Below are positions 53,538-61,737 of a DNA stretch of 64,000 bases, piece by piece. This stretch comes from Polyangiaceae bacterium. Its GTDB lineage: Bacteria; Myxococcota_A; Polyangia; Polyangiales; Polyangiaceae. Location of the stretch: contig JADJXL010000006.1 of assembly GCA_016715885.1 (NCBI GenBank), positions 1 to 64,000 of the forward strand, written 5' to 3'. Position numbers and translations under genes: made by a program. Below the pieces are notes generated by a model, which was given only the letters and a program-made list of their open reading frames with translations, was not told the DNA's origin and searched no databases. How positions within the stretch are numbered: position 1 is the stretch's first letter; every line of letters begins with the position of its first letter.

Positions 53538-54662
53538 ATGCTCTCCACGGAAGATTCTGTTGTCATAACTGGTATCGGTGCGGTCACTGCCTATGGCGTT
53601 GGCTTGAACGCGCTTCGGAAAGGACTATGTGATGGCAGAAGTGCAATTGCATCAGCGGGGCCGTTGCTTCCGGGGGTCGAGGATCGGGCAGTGGGACTCG
53701 TCCGCGACTTGTCAGAGTTTCAGCGTAAATTCCCCCAAATAAGACCACCGCTACCGTTCCCACTGACCCGCATGGCACTTCTCGCTGCCAAGGAAGCTAT
53801 CGAGGATTCCAACCTTCCTCCTGCAGCTCGCCCAAGCACCGGAATCTTTCTCAATCGAAATCAGGGCGCAACCGCAGTCGTCGTCAAAGCTGCCGAGCCA
53901 ATGTTCAGAGAGGGGCCTCAGCGGATGAGCCCACTAGCATTTTCACAGAGTGTCCAGAACGCCCCGCTCGGCGCGATATCGATTCACTTGGGTCTTCATG
54001 GCCCTCACATTCTCACAGTGGGCGGGGGCGCCTTCATGCTTGGATTCGAGGCGTTGCGATCCGGAGAAGCAGACGCCATTCTCTGCGGTGGTATCGACGA
54101 AGTCGAGGCCACTACGTTGCCTGCCGCAGAGGCTCTTGGATATCTCGCAAAGCCAGGGCAGGAGGGAGCCATAAAGGGAGAGGGGGCTGTGATGTGTTTG
54201 CTAGAGCGAGCTCATCACGCACGGCAACGAGGCGCGCAAGTCTATGCCGAACTCGCAAGTGTGGCTGTTGGATCGGATTCGGCGCTCGAAAAAATCGAAG
54301 AAGCAGATATCGCGTGCTGGGGGCGACCGACTGGCGCAGGAATAGCGCAATTGTTGCGCGAGGTTCTAAATGATGCGGGCGTCCACATCGACGATGTGGC
54401 GCTAATGGTGGGCACTGCCAATGGCCAGCCCGCGATTGACGACGCAGAAAGCGAAGCAGCGGCGATCCTTGGCCTTAGTCGTACTCTGACGACTACGCTA
54501 AAAAAGCACATTGGCGAGGGTGCTGGTATGGCAGCGGCAGCATCTATCGCATGGGCAGCAGACTCCATTCGGCGCACTTCGTTGAAGAGAAACAGAGCGC
54601 CGGTGGCGCTCGTATTTAACATGGAGAATCACGCACTCTACTTTGGCGCCGTCCTTCGATAA
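53538..54662 (+). CDS. Ketosynthase-like protein without active-site Cys (chain-length-factor type)
   Basis: 374 residues from MLSTEDSVVITG at 53538; the open frame starts at 53466. Thiolase fold of KAS type: VVITGIGAVTAYG, FSQSVQNAPLGAIS, GGIDEVEATT. Where KAS enzymes have a Cys (TACST-like) it reads ILTVGGGAFM, and the HGTGT block is replaced by GTANGQPAID, so it cannot condense by itself. This is the layout of chain-length factors or KS-beta subunits that pair with an active ketosynthase, here the gene at 55425. First gene of the operon. Confidence 0.8.
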   Translation: MLSTEDSVVITGIGAVTAYGVGLNALRKGLCDGRSAIASAGPLLPGVEDRAVGLVRDLSEFQRKFPQIRPPLPFPLTRMALLAAKEAIEDSNLPPAARPSTGIFLNRNQGATAVVVKAAEPMFREGPQRMSPLAFSQSVQNAPLGAISIHLGLHGPHILTVGGGAFMLGFEALRSGEADAILCGGIDEVEATTLPAAEALGYLAKPGQEGAIKGEGAVMCLLERAHHARQRGAQVYAELASVAVGSDSALEKIEEADIACWGRPTGAGIAQLLREVLNDAGVHIDDVALMVGTANGQPAIDDAESEAAAILGLSRTLTTTLKKHIGEGAGMAAAASIAWAADSIRRTSLKRNRAPVALVFNMENHALYFGAVLR

Positions 54663-54673
54663 AGGATCTGAAT

Positions 54674-55417
54674 ATGCATGACACAATTCAATCGAAGCGT
54701 GTGGCACTCGTCACTGGAGGCGCCCGCGGAATTGGTAGAGCAATATCGCTGGAACTAGCCAAAAATGGCTTTTGCGTTGTCGTGAACTATGAACGAAGCG
54801 AACAAGCTGCGGTCGACCTTCTCGACGAAATTGTTCGCTCGGGTGGCCAGGCGCATATGTTTCGTGCTGACGTAGCGGATTGGAACGCGGTTAGCCGTAT
54901 GTTTCAATCCATAACCGAGGACTTTGGCCGCCTCGACGTGCTTGTCAACAATGCGGGGGTGCTCCACGAAAGCTTGTTCGCGTTGACAAAGCTGGAGGAT
55001 TTTTGGACTATCCTCAATACAAATTTGGGCGGAGTTGTCAACTGCTCTAAGATTGCAATTCCGCTGCTCATGCGCGAACGGAAAGGGCGAATCATCAACA
55101 TTGCGTCGATTGCCGCAATGCATTGTAGCGTAGGTCTTTCCGCATATGCGACATCAAAGGCCGCCATCATTGCGCTGTCGAAAGTACTTGCCAGGGAACT
55201 AGCGCCTTCGGGAGTGACTGTAAACGTTGTTGCTCCTGGACTTGTCGACACCGAAATGGCGAGAAACAGGCGAAACGGAACAGTACGCTCGCAGCCAATT
55301 CCACGCATGGGGACACCAGAGGAAATCGCTGCTGTCGTCACGTTTTTGGCCACTGAAGCGCCGGCATATCTCACAGGCGAAGTGATCAAGGTTGATGGTG
55401 GCGCAGCAATTGGGTGA
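54674..55417 (+). CDS. fabG: 3-oxoacyl-ACP reductase (SDR)
   Basis: 247 residues. NADP-binding TGGARGIGRA at 15-24, LVNNAG near 92, catalytic Ser (IASIAAMHCS), Tyr and Lys (YATSKAA), and the FabG-like end TGEVIKVDGG. Reduces beta-ketoacyl-ACP in type II fatty acid or polyketide chain growth. Eleven bp after the chain-length-factor gene; the next ketosynthase starts 7 bp after its stop. Confidence 0.88.
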   Translation: MHDTIQSKRVALVTGGARGIGRAISLELAKNGFCVVVNYERSEQAAVDLLDEIVRSGGQAHMFRADVADWNAVSRMFQSITEDFGRLDVLVNNAGVLHESLFALTKLEDFWTILNTNLGGVVNCSKIAIPLLMRERKGRIINIASIAAMHCSVGLSAYATSKAAIIALSKVLARELAPSGVTVNVVAPGLVDTEMARNRRNGTVRSQPIPRMGTPEEIAAVVTFLATEAPAYLTGEVIKVDGGAAIG

Positions 55418-55424
55418 GGATGTC

Positions 55425-56672
55425 ATGTCAGATCGCATTGTCATTACGGGTCTGGGCCTTTGGACGTGCTTTGGTCGGGGAACAGAGCCCCTACTTTCCG
55501 CAATGCGACGCGGTGATCGAGGATTTCGCCCGGTGCGAGGCATGCTGTTCGACGATCATCCGTTTTTTCCAACAAAGATGGCTATGCAGATCGAGCCCGA
55601 ACCGCCATCAATGTGGGATAACGCCAGGCGAGCAGTCGATTGGCCGAGCACTCTGGCTGTTGAGACGGCTCTCGATGCGTATGAAGCAGCGGAGATTCCC
55701 GCTGGAATGTACGACAAACGCCGCGTTGGAGTGCTCAATGGTACGTCACACGGCGCGAACCATGGACTTTTGGAATTTGTCAGACAACGTGTTGTAGAAG
55801 GTCGCGTCCCAGACGCATCCCTTGTCGCTCGATCAGCGTCATGGGTTGGCAGGAGCATTGCAGCGCGGATCAATGCGCGCGGCGTCAATCTAACAATTAA
55901 TACTGCTTGCTCGTCCGGCCTCAATGCATTCGGTCTTGCGGCACGATTACTTCGATCCCACCGAATCGATTGCGCATTAGCGGGCGGGAATGACACGTTT
56001 TCTTTGCTGAGTTTCGCCGGTTTCAGCAGTTTGCGTGCAATTGATCCGAATGGCTGTCAACCATTCGATGTGCAACGACAAGGCATGTCTCTTGGCGACG
56101 GAGCCGCGTATTGTGTACTTGAACGAGAAAGCGAAGCGCGCAGTCGTGGCGCGCGCATCCTTGCGGCAATTACGGGATATCGAAGTGCTGGAGACGGCCA
56201 TCATGCAACCGCACCCGACCCCGAGGGTAAGGGCGCAATGGAAGTCATGTCGAGTGCGCTTGCCGAGGATGGCCATGCCGAAGATTTAGCGCTTGTCTCG
56301 GCACATGGGACTGGAACGCCGGCAAACGATAGCGCAGAACTTCGCGCAATTTCTTCAGTAGTCGAAGCATTTGCGATTCCGGGCCCAATTCATGTCTCAT
56401 CTATCAAGAGCCAAGTAGGGCACACGCTTGGAGCAGCGGGCGCCATTCAGGTTATTGCTGCCATACTGTGCATGCATGATAGACTCGTACCGGGCACTAT
56501 TGGGCTTCGTACGCCATTGTCACATACACCGCCGCTCAATTTGCCAAAAGAACCGCAAGCTGGCGATATTCCGTTGGCGCTTTGCAATTCATTAGGATTT
56601 GGTGGCAGTGTTGCCTCGTTGTGTTTGCGGCGAATCAATGAGCCATTTGTCGTCTCCCATTCGTCCACGTGA
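55425..56672 (+). CDS. fabF: Beta-ketoacyl-ACP synthase (active)
   Basis: 415 residues from MSDRIVITGLG at 55425. Complete KAS II triad: Cys in NTACSSGLNAF, His in SAHGTGTPANDSAE, His in SSIKSQVGHTLGAAG, plus the closing NSLGFGGSVAS. Condenses acyl-ACP with malonyl-ACP. With the inactive partner upstream it likely works as a KS-alpha/KS-beta heterodimer, as in type II polyketide or aryl-polyene systems. Confidence 0.87.
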   Translation: MSDRIVITGLGLWTCFGRGTEPLLSAMRRGDRGFRPVRGMLFDDHPFFPTKMAMQIEPEPPSMWDNARRAVDWPSTLAVETALDAYEAAEIPAGMYDKRRVGVLNGTSHGANHGLLEFVRQRVVEGRVPDASLVARSASWVGRSIAARINARGVNLTINTACSSGLNAFGLAARLLRSHRIDCALAGGNDTFSLLSFAGFSSLRAIDPNGCQPFDVQRQGMSLGDGAAYCVLERESEARSRGARILAAITGYRSAGDGHHATAPDPEGKGAMEVMSSALAEDGHAEDLALVSAHGTGTPANDSAELRAISSVVEAFAIPGPIHVSSIKSQVGHTLGAAGAIQVIAAILCMHDRLVPGTIGLRTPLSHTPPLNLPKEPQAGDIPLALCNSLGFGGSVASLCLRRINEPFVVSHSST

Positions 56673-56681
56673 GGTCTCGTC

Positions 56682-56951
56682 ATGAATCTACCGGAACACA
56701 TTGCGAAGATCATCATTGAGCGGCTCGAACTTGAGGGCTTCGATGCCCAGACATTTCCGAAAGACATGCTCCTGTTTGCCCCTGACGAACACGGTGGCCT
56801 GGGGCTCGACTCTTTGGCCAGCCTCGAGATCATTGCAGGGCTCTCTACAGAATTCTCCCTGCCATTTGACGACGTTGCCGAAGACGACTTTCACACGGTA
56901 AACACCTTAGCGGCGTACGTGGAACGTAAGAAGAAAGAACAAGCGCCATGA
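56682..56951 (+). CDS. Acyl carrier protein
   Basis: 89 residues. Phosphopantetheine site GLGLDSLASLEI with Ser43-45 region at the start of helix 2; four-helix layout and acidic charge fit ACP. It holds the growing chain for the ketosynthase pair. Overlaps the next gene by 4 bp (ATGA). Confidence 0.87.
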   Translation: MNLPEHIAKIIIERLELEGFDAQTFPKDMLLFAPDEHGGLGLDSLASLEIIAGLSTEFSLPFDDVAEDDFHTVNTLAAYVERKKKEQAP

Positions 56952-58309
56952 ACATCGATTTTCTCGGACATGCGATGTTACTCATTCGGGGAGCGGAAGG
57001 AACCATCCTCTTCGATCCACTCTTTTTCGGAGCCCACCACGAAGGCCTCTATGAGGTATATCCACGGCGGGAGCTAGATATCGAACAATTACCGCCATTG
57101 GATGCCGTCTTTTTAAGCCAGGCGCGCCTCGACCATTTCGATTTGCATTCAATGGCGCTCATGCCACGGGAGTTACCTATATACTGCGCCGCGGATTCGC
57201 TGCTCCTTGCCTGCCTCGACGGTCTTGGTTTTTTGCGGATCCGCCCATTGCGCAATCTTGAACCCGTTACAATCGGGTCGCTGGAAATCATCCCAACGCC
57301 CGGTGCGGCAGATACAATCCAGCACGGATTTATCGTTCGCGATGGTAACATCGTTCTGTGGAACCTTGTGGATACGAACCCACCGCTCTCCGTCATTGCC
57401 GAAATTCGATTGCGTTTCCCCGAGATCCATCTCGCCATTGTACCGTGGCAACCACTCCAGGATCAATTGGTGGCTATCGGCGGTGCGCGTCAGTTCCCCT
57501 ATGAAATGTATGGGACCATAATTTCCACGGCGCTCCAGATCGGTGCACGCTCTCTCGTGCCTGGCTCGTGTGGATTTCGAGCCACCGGGCACCACGCGTG
57601 GCTAAATCACGTGCTGTTTCCGATCACGCGAACGCGCTTTGTTGAGGACGTCGTTCGTGCGAACCCGGCATGGGATTCACAAATTTTCGAGATGGATTCT
57701 GGGGACAGAATTGTACTTACACAGGATGTCGTTGGCGTTCAAAAAAATCAGGTCGAATACTGCAAATCGGGACCATACCGCTGGGAAGAGCTTGCATATC
57801 GGCCGGATGATGCTGGCTGCCAGGTCAACGAACACCGAGGCGAACTCTTCTCTATAGCATCAAGCTTGCCATTCGTCAGCGCATTTTTCGAGGACCACAT
57901 GCTGCGAATTGTTAATCAGGAACGCACGCTCTTCGAGGGGCACCGGCGCCTGCATGTGCGGCAGCAGTTCGACATTGTATTCGCAGATGGACGCCGCTCC
58001 TGGACATGGGCCTTTTCTGGCGAGCATTGCGTATGCACGCCAGGACAATGCGCATTGGCAGACGTTTCGAGCATTCTTACAGCGAGTTTGTTGACTGGTC
58101 TAGTGGCTGGAACTGTTTCTTGGGACTTTGCAAGCGCTAGTGGAGATTACCGCCATTACAGTGGCATACATGCAGTAAGTGCATGCGGCGTGTACGCTCC
58201 TCTAGGCGCCAGGCTCGAGGATCCGCTTAGCGTTGTGTTTGGGGCACGATCAACGCGCGAAAAGTGGTTTGCAGAGCAGATCGAACGCCTACTCACCGCA
58301 GGCACATAA
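56948..58309 (+). CDS. Metallo-beta-lactamase-fold hydrolase-like protein with C-terminal extension
   Basis: 453 residues. MBL-like start IDFLGHAMLLIRG, GTILFDPLFF, then FLSQARLDHFDLHS where the HxHxDH motif is reduced to SQARLDHFD, so metal binding is altered. LVDTNPP and FPEIHLAIVPW follow. The C-terminal 180 residues form a separate domain. It may act as a thioesterase or hydrolase on the acyl product, or as a non-catalytic partner. Translationally coupled to the ACP. Confidence 0.7.
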   Translation: MNIDFLGHAMLLIRGAEGTILFDPLFFGAHHEGLYEVYPRRELDIEQLPPLDAVFLSQARLDHFDLHSMALMPRELPIYCAADSLLLACLDGLGFLRIRPLRNLEPVTIGSLEIIPTPGAADTIQHGFIVRDGNIVLWNLVDTNPPLSVIAEIRLRFPEIHLAIVPWQPLQDQLVAIGGARQFPYEMYGTIISTALQIGARSLVPGSCGFRATGHHAWLNHVLFPITRTRFVEDVVRANPAWDSQIFEMDSGDRIVLTQDVVGVQKNQVEYCKSGPYRWEELAYRPDDAGCQVNEHRGELFSIASSLPFVSAFFEDHMLRIVNQERTLFEGHRRLHVRQQFDIVFADGRRSWTWAFSGEHCVCTPGQCALADVSSILTASLLTGLVAGTVSWDFASASGDYRHYSGIHAVSACGVYAPLGARLEDPLSVVFGARSTREKWFAEQIERLLTAGT

Positions 58310-58322
58310 TGCCCCAAAGGCT

Positions 58323-58344
58323 CGTCCGAGAATGGGCTCGGACG
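58323..58344. other. Hairpin in the lipid operon
   Basis: CGTCCGAG and CTCGGACG pair around AATGGG, 13 bp past the MBL gene. No T-run. It covers an alternative ATG at 58332 and could tune translation of the next gene. Confidence 0.45.
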
Positions 58345-58361
58345 TTGGAAAGGCAATGCTC

Positions 58362-58790
58362 ATGTTCGACGAAAAGACAAAAAAAGAATTGCTCGATCAA
58401 CTGGGGGCAAACGCAGCCGCCGCTGCGGCCGCCGCCTCATCGGCTGCCGCAATTGCTGGTTTGCTCTCGTCCGCATCGAAGCCCAGCGCACGGATCAAAG
58501 TCAATGTGGACCCGCGCACTCCGATGACGTTCACGCTCCCCGAACAACGGCTCGGTGAGAAGCAAATGCTTCAGCTCCGTGTCGTCAAGGATTCAAAGGG
58601 GTTTCGGGTGGTTGACCCGCGCATTGCTGGAAATGCAGCAAGTGCACCCGAATTTGGCGTTCATCAAGATGCCGCAGGCATGAACCTGGCTGTCGTTCGC
58701 GAAGGCGATTTGCTCCACGTGTATGGTGTGAATGCGTTTACGGGCGACACGCAAGATCTCATGAAATGCATCGCGGCGGAACAAGCATAG
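58362..58790 (+). CDS. Hypothetical Ala-rich protein
   Basis: 142 residues from the ATG at 58362, chosen for GGAAAGG at spacing 8. N-terminal basic helix (FDEKTKKELLDQLGANAA), an Ala run, a hydrophobic helix (AAAIAGLLSS), then a beta-rich part (ARIKVNVDPRTPMTFTLPEQ, LNLAVVREGDL-like end). Carried in the lipid operon; no family recognised. Confidence 0.6.
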   Translation: MFDEKTKKELLDQLGANAAAAAAAASSAAAIAGLLSSASKPSARIKVNVDPRTPMTFTLPEQRLGEKQMLQLRVVKDSKGFRVVDPRIAGNAASAPEFGVHQDAAGMNLAVVREGDLLHVYGVNAFTGDTQDLMKCIAAEQA

Positions 58791-58991
58791 TACTCGAGCA
58801 ACGTTCGGTACTGTAGTGTAGGATCCCGCACCGGTGCAGCGCGATATCGACGGACGCGTTTCGTGGTTGGGGCCGGTGCGGTGTCCACTTGCACGACAAT
58901 CGCATTGATTATCGCGGTTTGTGTCAATGCAGAGTATCGGCAATACTCGGTTTGTCAAGCATCAACTGATGGTGCCCATGGAGGTCTCTCG

Positions 58992-60206
58992 ATGAACACC
59001 GAACAGACAACCATTCCCGCCGTGCGCGCTAGATGGTTGGCGTTGCGTGACGAATTACGCCAAATGCGTCAAAACGAATCCCTGCGACGCTCCGTTGAGG
59101 CCCGTGCAGACCTTTGCCGCATGGGTGTCGCAATGGCTTTTTCTCACGAACTCCCTCGAAACACTGTCGTACGAATCGCTGATCAAGCGAATCGGCGCCA
59201 TTATCTTCACAATCGTATCTTCCGGGAACTCGACATTAGGGAGCCGTTTGATATGGAAGGTCGTGAGCATCTTGATGCCGCACTCTTGGCAGGGCAAGGA
59301 GCCATTATCGTGCCAGCGCATTTCGGACGTTATCGCTCGATACCGCAAGCGCTGTTCGACATCGGCCTTTCAGTGACACTCCTAGTGGACGCCCCAAACA
59401 CGACAGTGCTTTCTAGCATGGTGCAAATGGACGCCTGGCAGCAATCCTTCGTTGGGACGGGCCCCGAATCATTTGCTGTCGTAAGCAGCCGAGATGTATG
59501 CTCGTTGTGGTCACTTGCCCGCGCACTTGCAGCAGGGCGTGTGGTGATTGCGTTTGCAGACGGGAATTCCGGCATCAATGGTTATGCTCACGACCGCGGC
59601 AGTATCTATCTTCCTTTTTTGAGTCGTACCATTTCTGCCCGCACCGGAATCGCGGCACTTGCTGTACATGCGAACGTTCCCATGATTCCTGTTCGTGCTC
59701 GGGAACGGGCAGGCAGGCCCCCCCTGCTTTGCTTTTATCCGCCCATCAGGGCAGAGAACCACGAAGACAAAACGACGTTTCGCGAACGTGGTACTAGGGC
59801 TCTTTACAAGTGGTTGGAGAAATGTATTCGCGAGTCGCCTTCACATTGGGAGGAATGGTCGACGTTCACGCGCTGGGTCATTCCCACATCTTTGGTAAAC
59901 GAGACGCGAATGGCACCAGTTCTGGTGCCTCAGGCGCTTCCTGCCCTAGCGGGCAAATTCTTGACGATAGCCGGTCCGTACTACTGGGTATCTTCGACAC
60001 GTGGCACACGAGCTGTCTTCGACGTCGAACGCTTGCAATGCGTGAGCGACGATCAGCATATGGTAGATCTTGTCCTCGCTGCGGAATCTGGGACAGGCGC
60101 ACTGGAATGGGCAAATCGATACGCAAATTCAGCATTTGCGCTCGATGTTCTGGCCCGTGCCATTGCAGGCGGAATTGTAACGCTGACCCGGCGAGGTATC
60201 GCGTAG
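58992..60206 (+). CDS. LpxL/HtrB-type lysophospholipid acyltransferase-like protein
   Basis: 404 residues from MNTEQTTIPAV at 58992; a longer frame begins at 58863. Core motif AIIVPAHFGRYRSIPQALFD resembles the H-x-x-G acceptor region of LpxL/HtrB acyltransferases, followed by VVIAFADGNSGING and LPFLSRTISARTGIAALAV. The C-terminal 110 residues are an extra domain. It would transfer the acyl chain made by the operon to a lipid or amine acceptor. It faces the dehydratase gene end to end. Confidence 0.7.
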   Translation: MNTEQTTIPAVRARWLALRDELRQMRQNESLRRSVEARADLCRMGVAMAFSHELPRNTVVRIADQANRRHYLHNRIFRELDIREPFDMEGREHLDAALLAGQGAIIVPAHFGRYRSIPQALFDIGLSVTLLVDAPNTTVLSSMVQMDAWQQSFVGTGPESFAVVSSRDVCSLWSLARALAAGRVVIAFADGNSGINGYAHDRGSIYLPFLSRTISARTGIAALAVHANVPMIPVRARERAGRPPLLCFYPPIRAENHEDKTTFRERGTRALYKWLEKCIRESPSHWEEWSTFTRWVIPTSLVNETRMAPVLVPQALPALAGKFLTIAGPYYWVSSTRGTRAVFDVERLQCVSDDQHMVDLVLAAESGTGALEWANRYANSAFALDVLARAIAGGIVTLTRRGIA

Positions 60207-60211
60207 TATGC

Positions 60212-60661
60212 TCATACTTCTCCCACGGTTGGTTTGTGTTGCCCGAGCGATAGCGATATTTTGGCTTTGGCGACCATGTCTTCTCCAACGTGCACTGCTG
60301 CGTCGAATCGAAACAATGATCCTGCCCTGACGTCGAGTTCTGCCGAATAGACTATCGTCGTGCCTGGCTTAACAGGACGGAAAAACCGGGCACGATCAAC
60401 TGCTGCCAGTACGCCGACTGCGCTGCCGTCCTTTGGGCCAAGAGATCGCGCGAGAATACCGCAGGTCTGTGTCATCCCTTCAATGAGCAGCACTCCGGGC
60501 ACCAGGGGATCACCAGGAAAGTGTGCATTGGTCCAAGGTTCCTGCAAAGGTATGGCGCGCGATGCTACAATACGGCGGGTATCAATCGATAACACCTCAT
60601 CCACAAATAGAAAACACTCCCCGTGTGGTAAGACCTTTCTTGGGTGAATCGGTTCGTGCAT
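60212..60661 (-). CDS. fabZ: 3-hydroxyacyl-ACP dehydratase (FabZ-like)
   Basis: 149 residues from MHEPIHPRKVLPHGE at 60661. Hot-dog fold motifs LPHGECFLFVDEVL, HFPGDPLVPGVLLIEGM with the catalytic His and Glu, and a C-terminal strand set. Dehydrates 3-hydroxyacyl-ACP, completing a KS/KR/DH cycle with the operon on the other strand. It is converging with the acyltransferase gene, 5 bp apart. Confidence 0.85.
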   Translation of the reverse strand: MHEPIHPRKVLPHGECFLFVDEVLSIDTRRIVASRAIPLQEPWTNAHFPGDPLVPGVLLIEGMTQTCGILARSLGPKDGSAVGVLAAVDRARFFRPVKPGTTIVYSAELDVRAGSLFRFDAAVHVGEDMVAKAKISLSLGQHKPTVGEV

Positions 60662-60672
60662 AAGACCTCGAT

Positions 60673-60993
60673 TCATTGCGAACAGATGCAACTGCATTGT
60701 GAGTATGTCAGACGTTCCGAATTGGTCAAGGTCAACAGATATTGGAATATCAGCTCCCTTATGTCAACAAGGGGCCGTTTCAGAAAATGGCAAATTGTAT
60801 GCCACGATTTTTTCCGTTTTCCAAAACGACCCTGACTGCGACCAGCTTTGCCGCGTGAGGGTGAGTCACAATTTGAGTGCAACACGCGATGCTCACGTTG
60901 CGCGAGTTCGTTTGCGAACAAGGTCGATAGCGTGGTCTTTTCTACGGCGCGTTTGAAGTTCATCACCGCGATAGCCTGCGTACAGATGTACAT
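60673..60993 (-). pseudogene. Decayed parA copy
   Basis: Reads AIAVMNFKRAVEKTTLSTLF and ANELAQREHRVLHSNCDS, matching the start of ParA at 9931 (AVMNFKGGVGKTTLSILL). The Walker A is broken (KRAVEKTT) and the match ends after about 45 residues; the rest is unrelated. The DNA for the first 100 bp is close to identical. Pair 10 lies upstream as pair 1 does at the real parA. Confidence 0.8.
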
Positions 60994-61058
60994 GCAAGGT
61001 AGAAGGTGGATCTAGAATGCAGTCGATTGAGTGCAGTGTTGTGTGGACAGATGTCCGC
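60978..61058 (-). promoter_or_regulatory. Paired 16-bp dyads (pair 10)
   Basis: GCGTACAGATGTACAT at 60978-60993 and GTGGACAGATGTCCGC at 61043-61058; starts 65 bp apart, with CTAGA at the same offset (34 bp) as in pairs 1 and 2. A duplicate of the parA promoter. Confidence 0.75.
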
Positions 61059-61074
61059 AAAGCAGGCGCACGTT

Positions 61075-61196
61075 GGCTTGACGTACTTGCTTGGCAAGTG
61101 CGAGCCTACGGGAGGCGTGGCCATTGGGACGGTCAGAAGGAAGACACGGATGCTGTGACGTGTTTGGTGAGGGGGCGGGGCGAAGTAGCAGTTGGC
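61075..61196 (+). pseudogene. Remnant of the 3' end of the Cys-rich gene
   Basis: TTGACGTACTTGCTTGGCAAG...GTGCGAGCCTACGGGAGG matches 52830-52944 over about 110 bp with some loss near the end (TGGTGAGGGGGCGGGG against TGGTGCTGTTGGGCGGG). No start or frame left. It is flanked by pairs 10 and 11. Confidence 0.75.
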
Positions 61197-61232
61197 AGAT
61201 GTACGACAGTGGCCGACCGTCGCGCCCAACGT

Positions 61233-61304
61233 GCGGACATCTGTACATGTCCGGATATGAAAACTCTATTTAGATAGGTTATGTTCTTGTGTACAGATGT
61301 CCTC
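61233..61304. promoter_or_regulatory. Paired 16-bp dyads, opposite orientation (pair 11)
   Basis: GCGGACATCTGTACAT at 61233-61248 and GTGTACAGATGTCCTC at 61289-61304; starts 56 bp apart, centres in opposite orientation as in pair 6. About 430 bp before the RHS gene. Confidence 0.65.
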
Positions 61305-61737
61305 GAACGCAGCGCTCGACATTCGACCGAGAGCATCGACGTCAGTGATCTGTGTCACCGCTTCGGGAAAATCGCCCGGCCCTCGAAAAAAGTTTCGGGA
61401 TTTGCCCTCTACCGCGCCCTAGACAAGTAGAGCGTGCGGATCTCCCCTTCGAGCTCTCCCAAAAGTGCGTCCGACTTTTCGGGCTGCGGGCAATAGCCTC
61501 GCACCGCACTCTACGTTGGCGCGGAAGCAGCACATCGTCGGGCCATGCCAGAGACGCAACTTCCCCACCACATTTGCTAAGGGCAGTCGGGGCGACAAAA
61601 ACCGAAACTTTTTTCAAACGTCGGTCGATTTTTCAAATCCGGTTACCTGCTTCACGAATCGGCGCAGGTGACGGCAACCTGTTGCGCGCCAACACACACG
61701 ACCCCTTTTCCCGTATCCTCGACGCTGGGAGGTTCCC
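61305..61737. other. Intergenic region before the RHS gene
   Basis: No convincing gene in either strand. It holds the promoter and the GGGAGG ribosome site (61727-61733) of the RHS gene. No repeat of the dyad family inside. Confidence 0.6.

Noticed and set aside
9949..61304. Reading the dyad copies as CRISPR repeats
   Set aside because: They are scattered over 50 kb, occur in twos, and have no spacers or cas genes.
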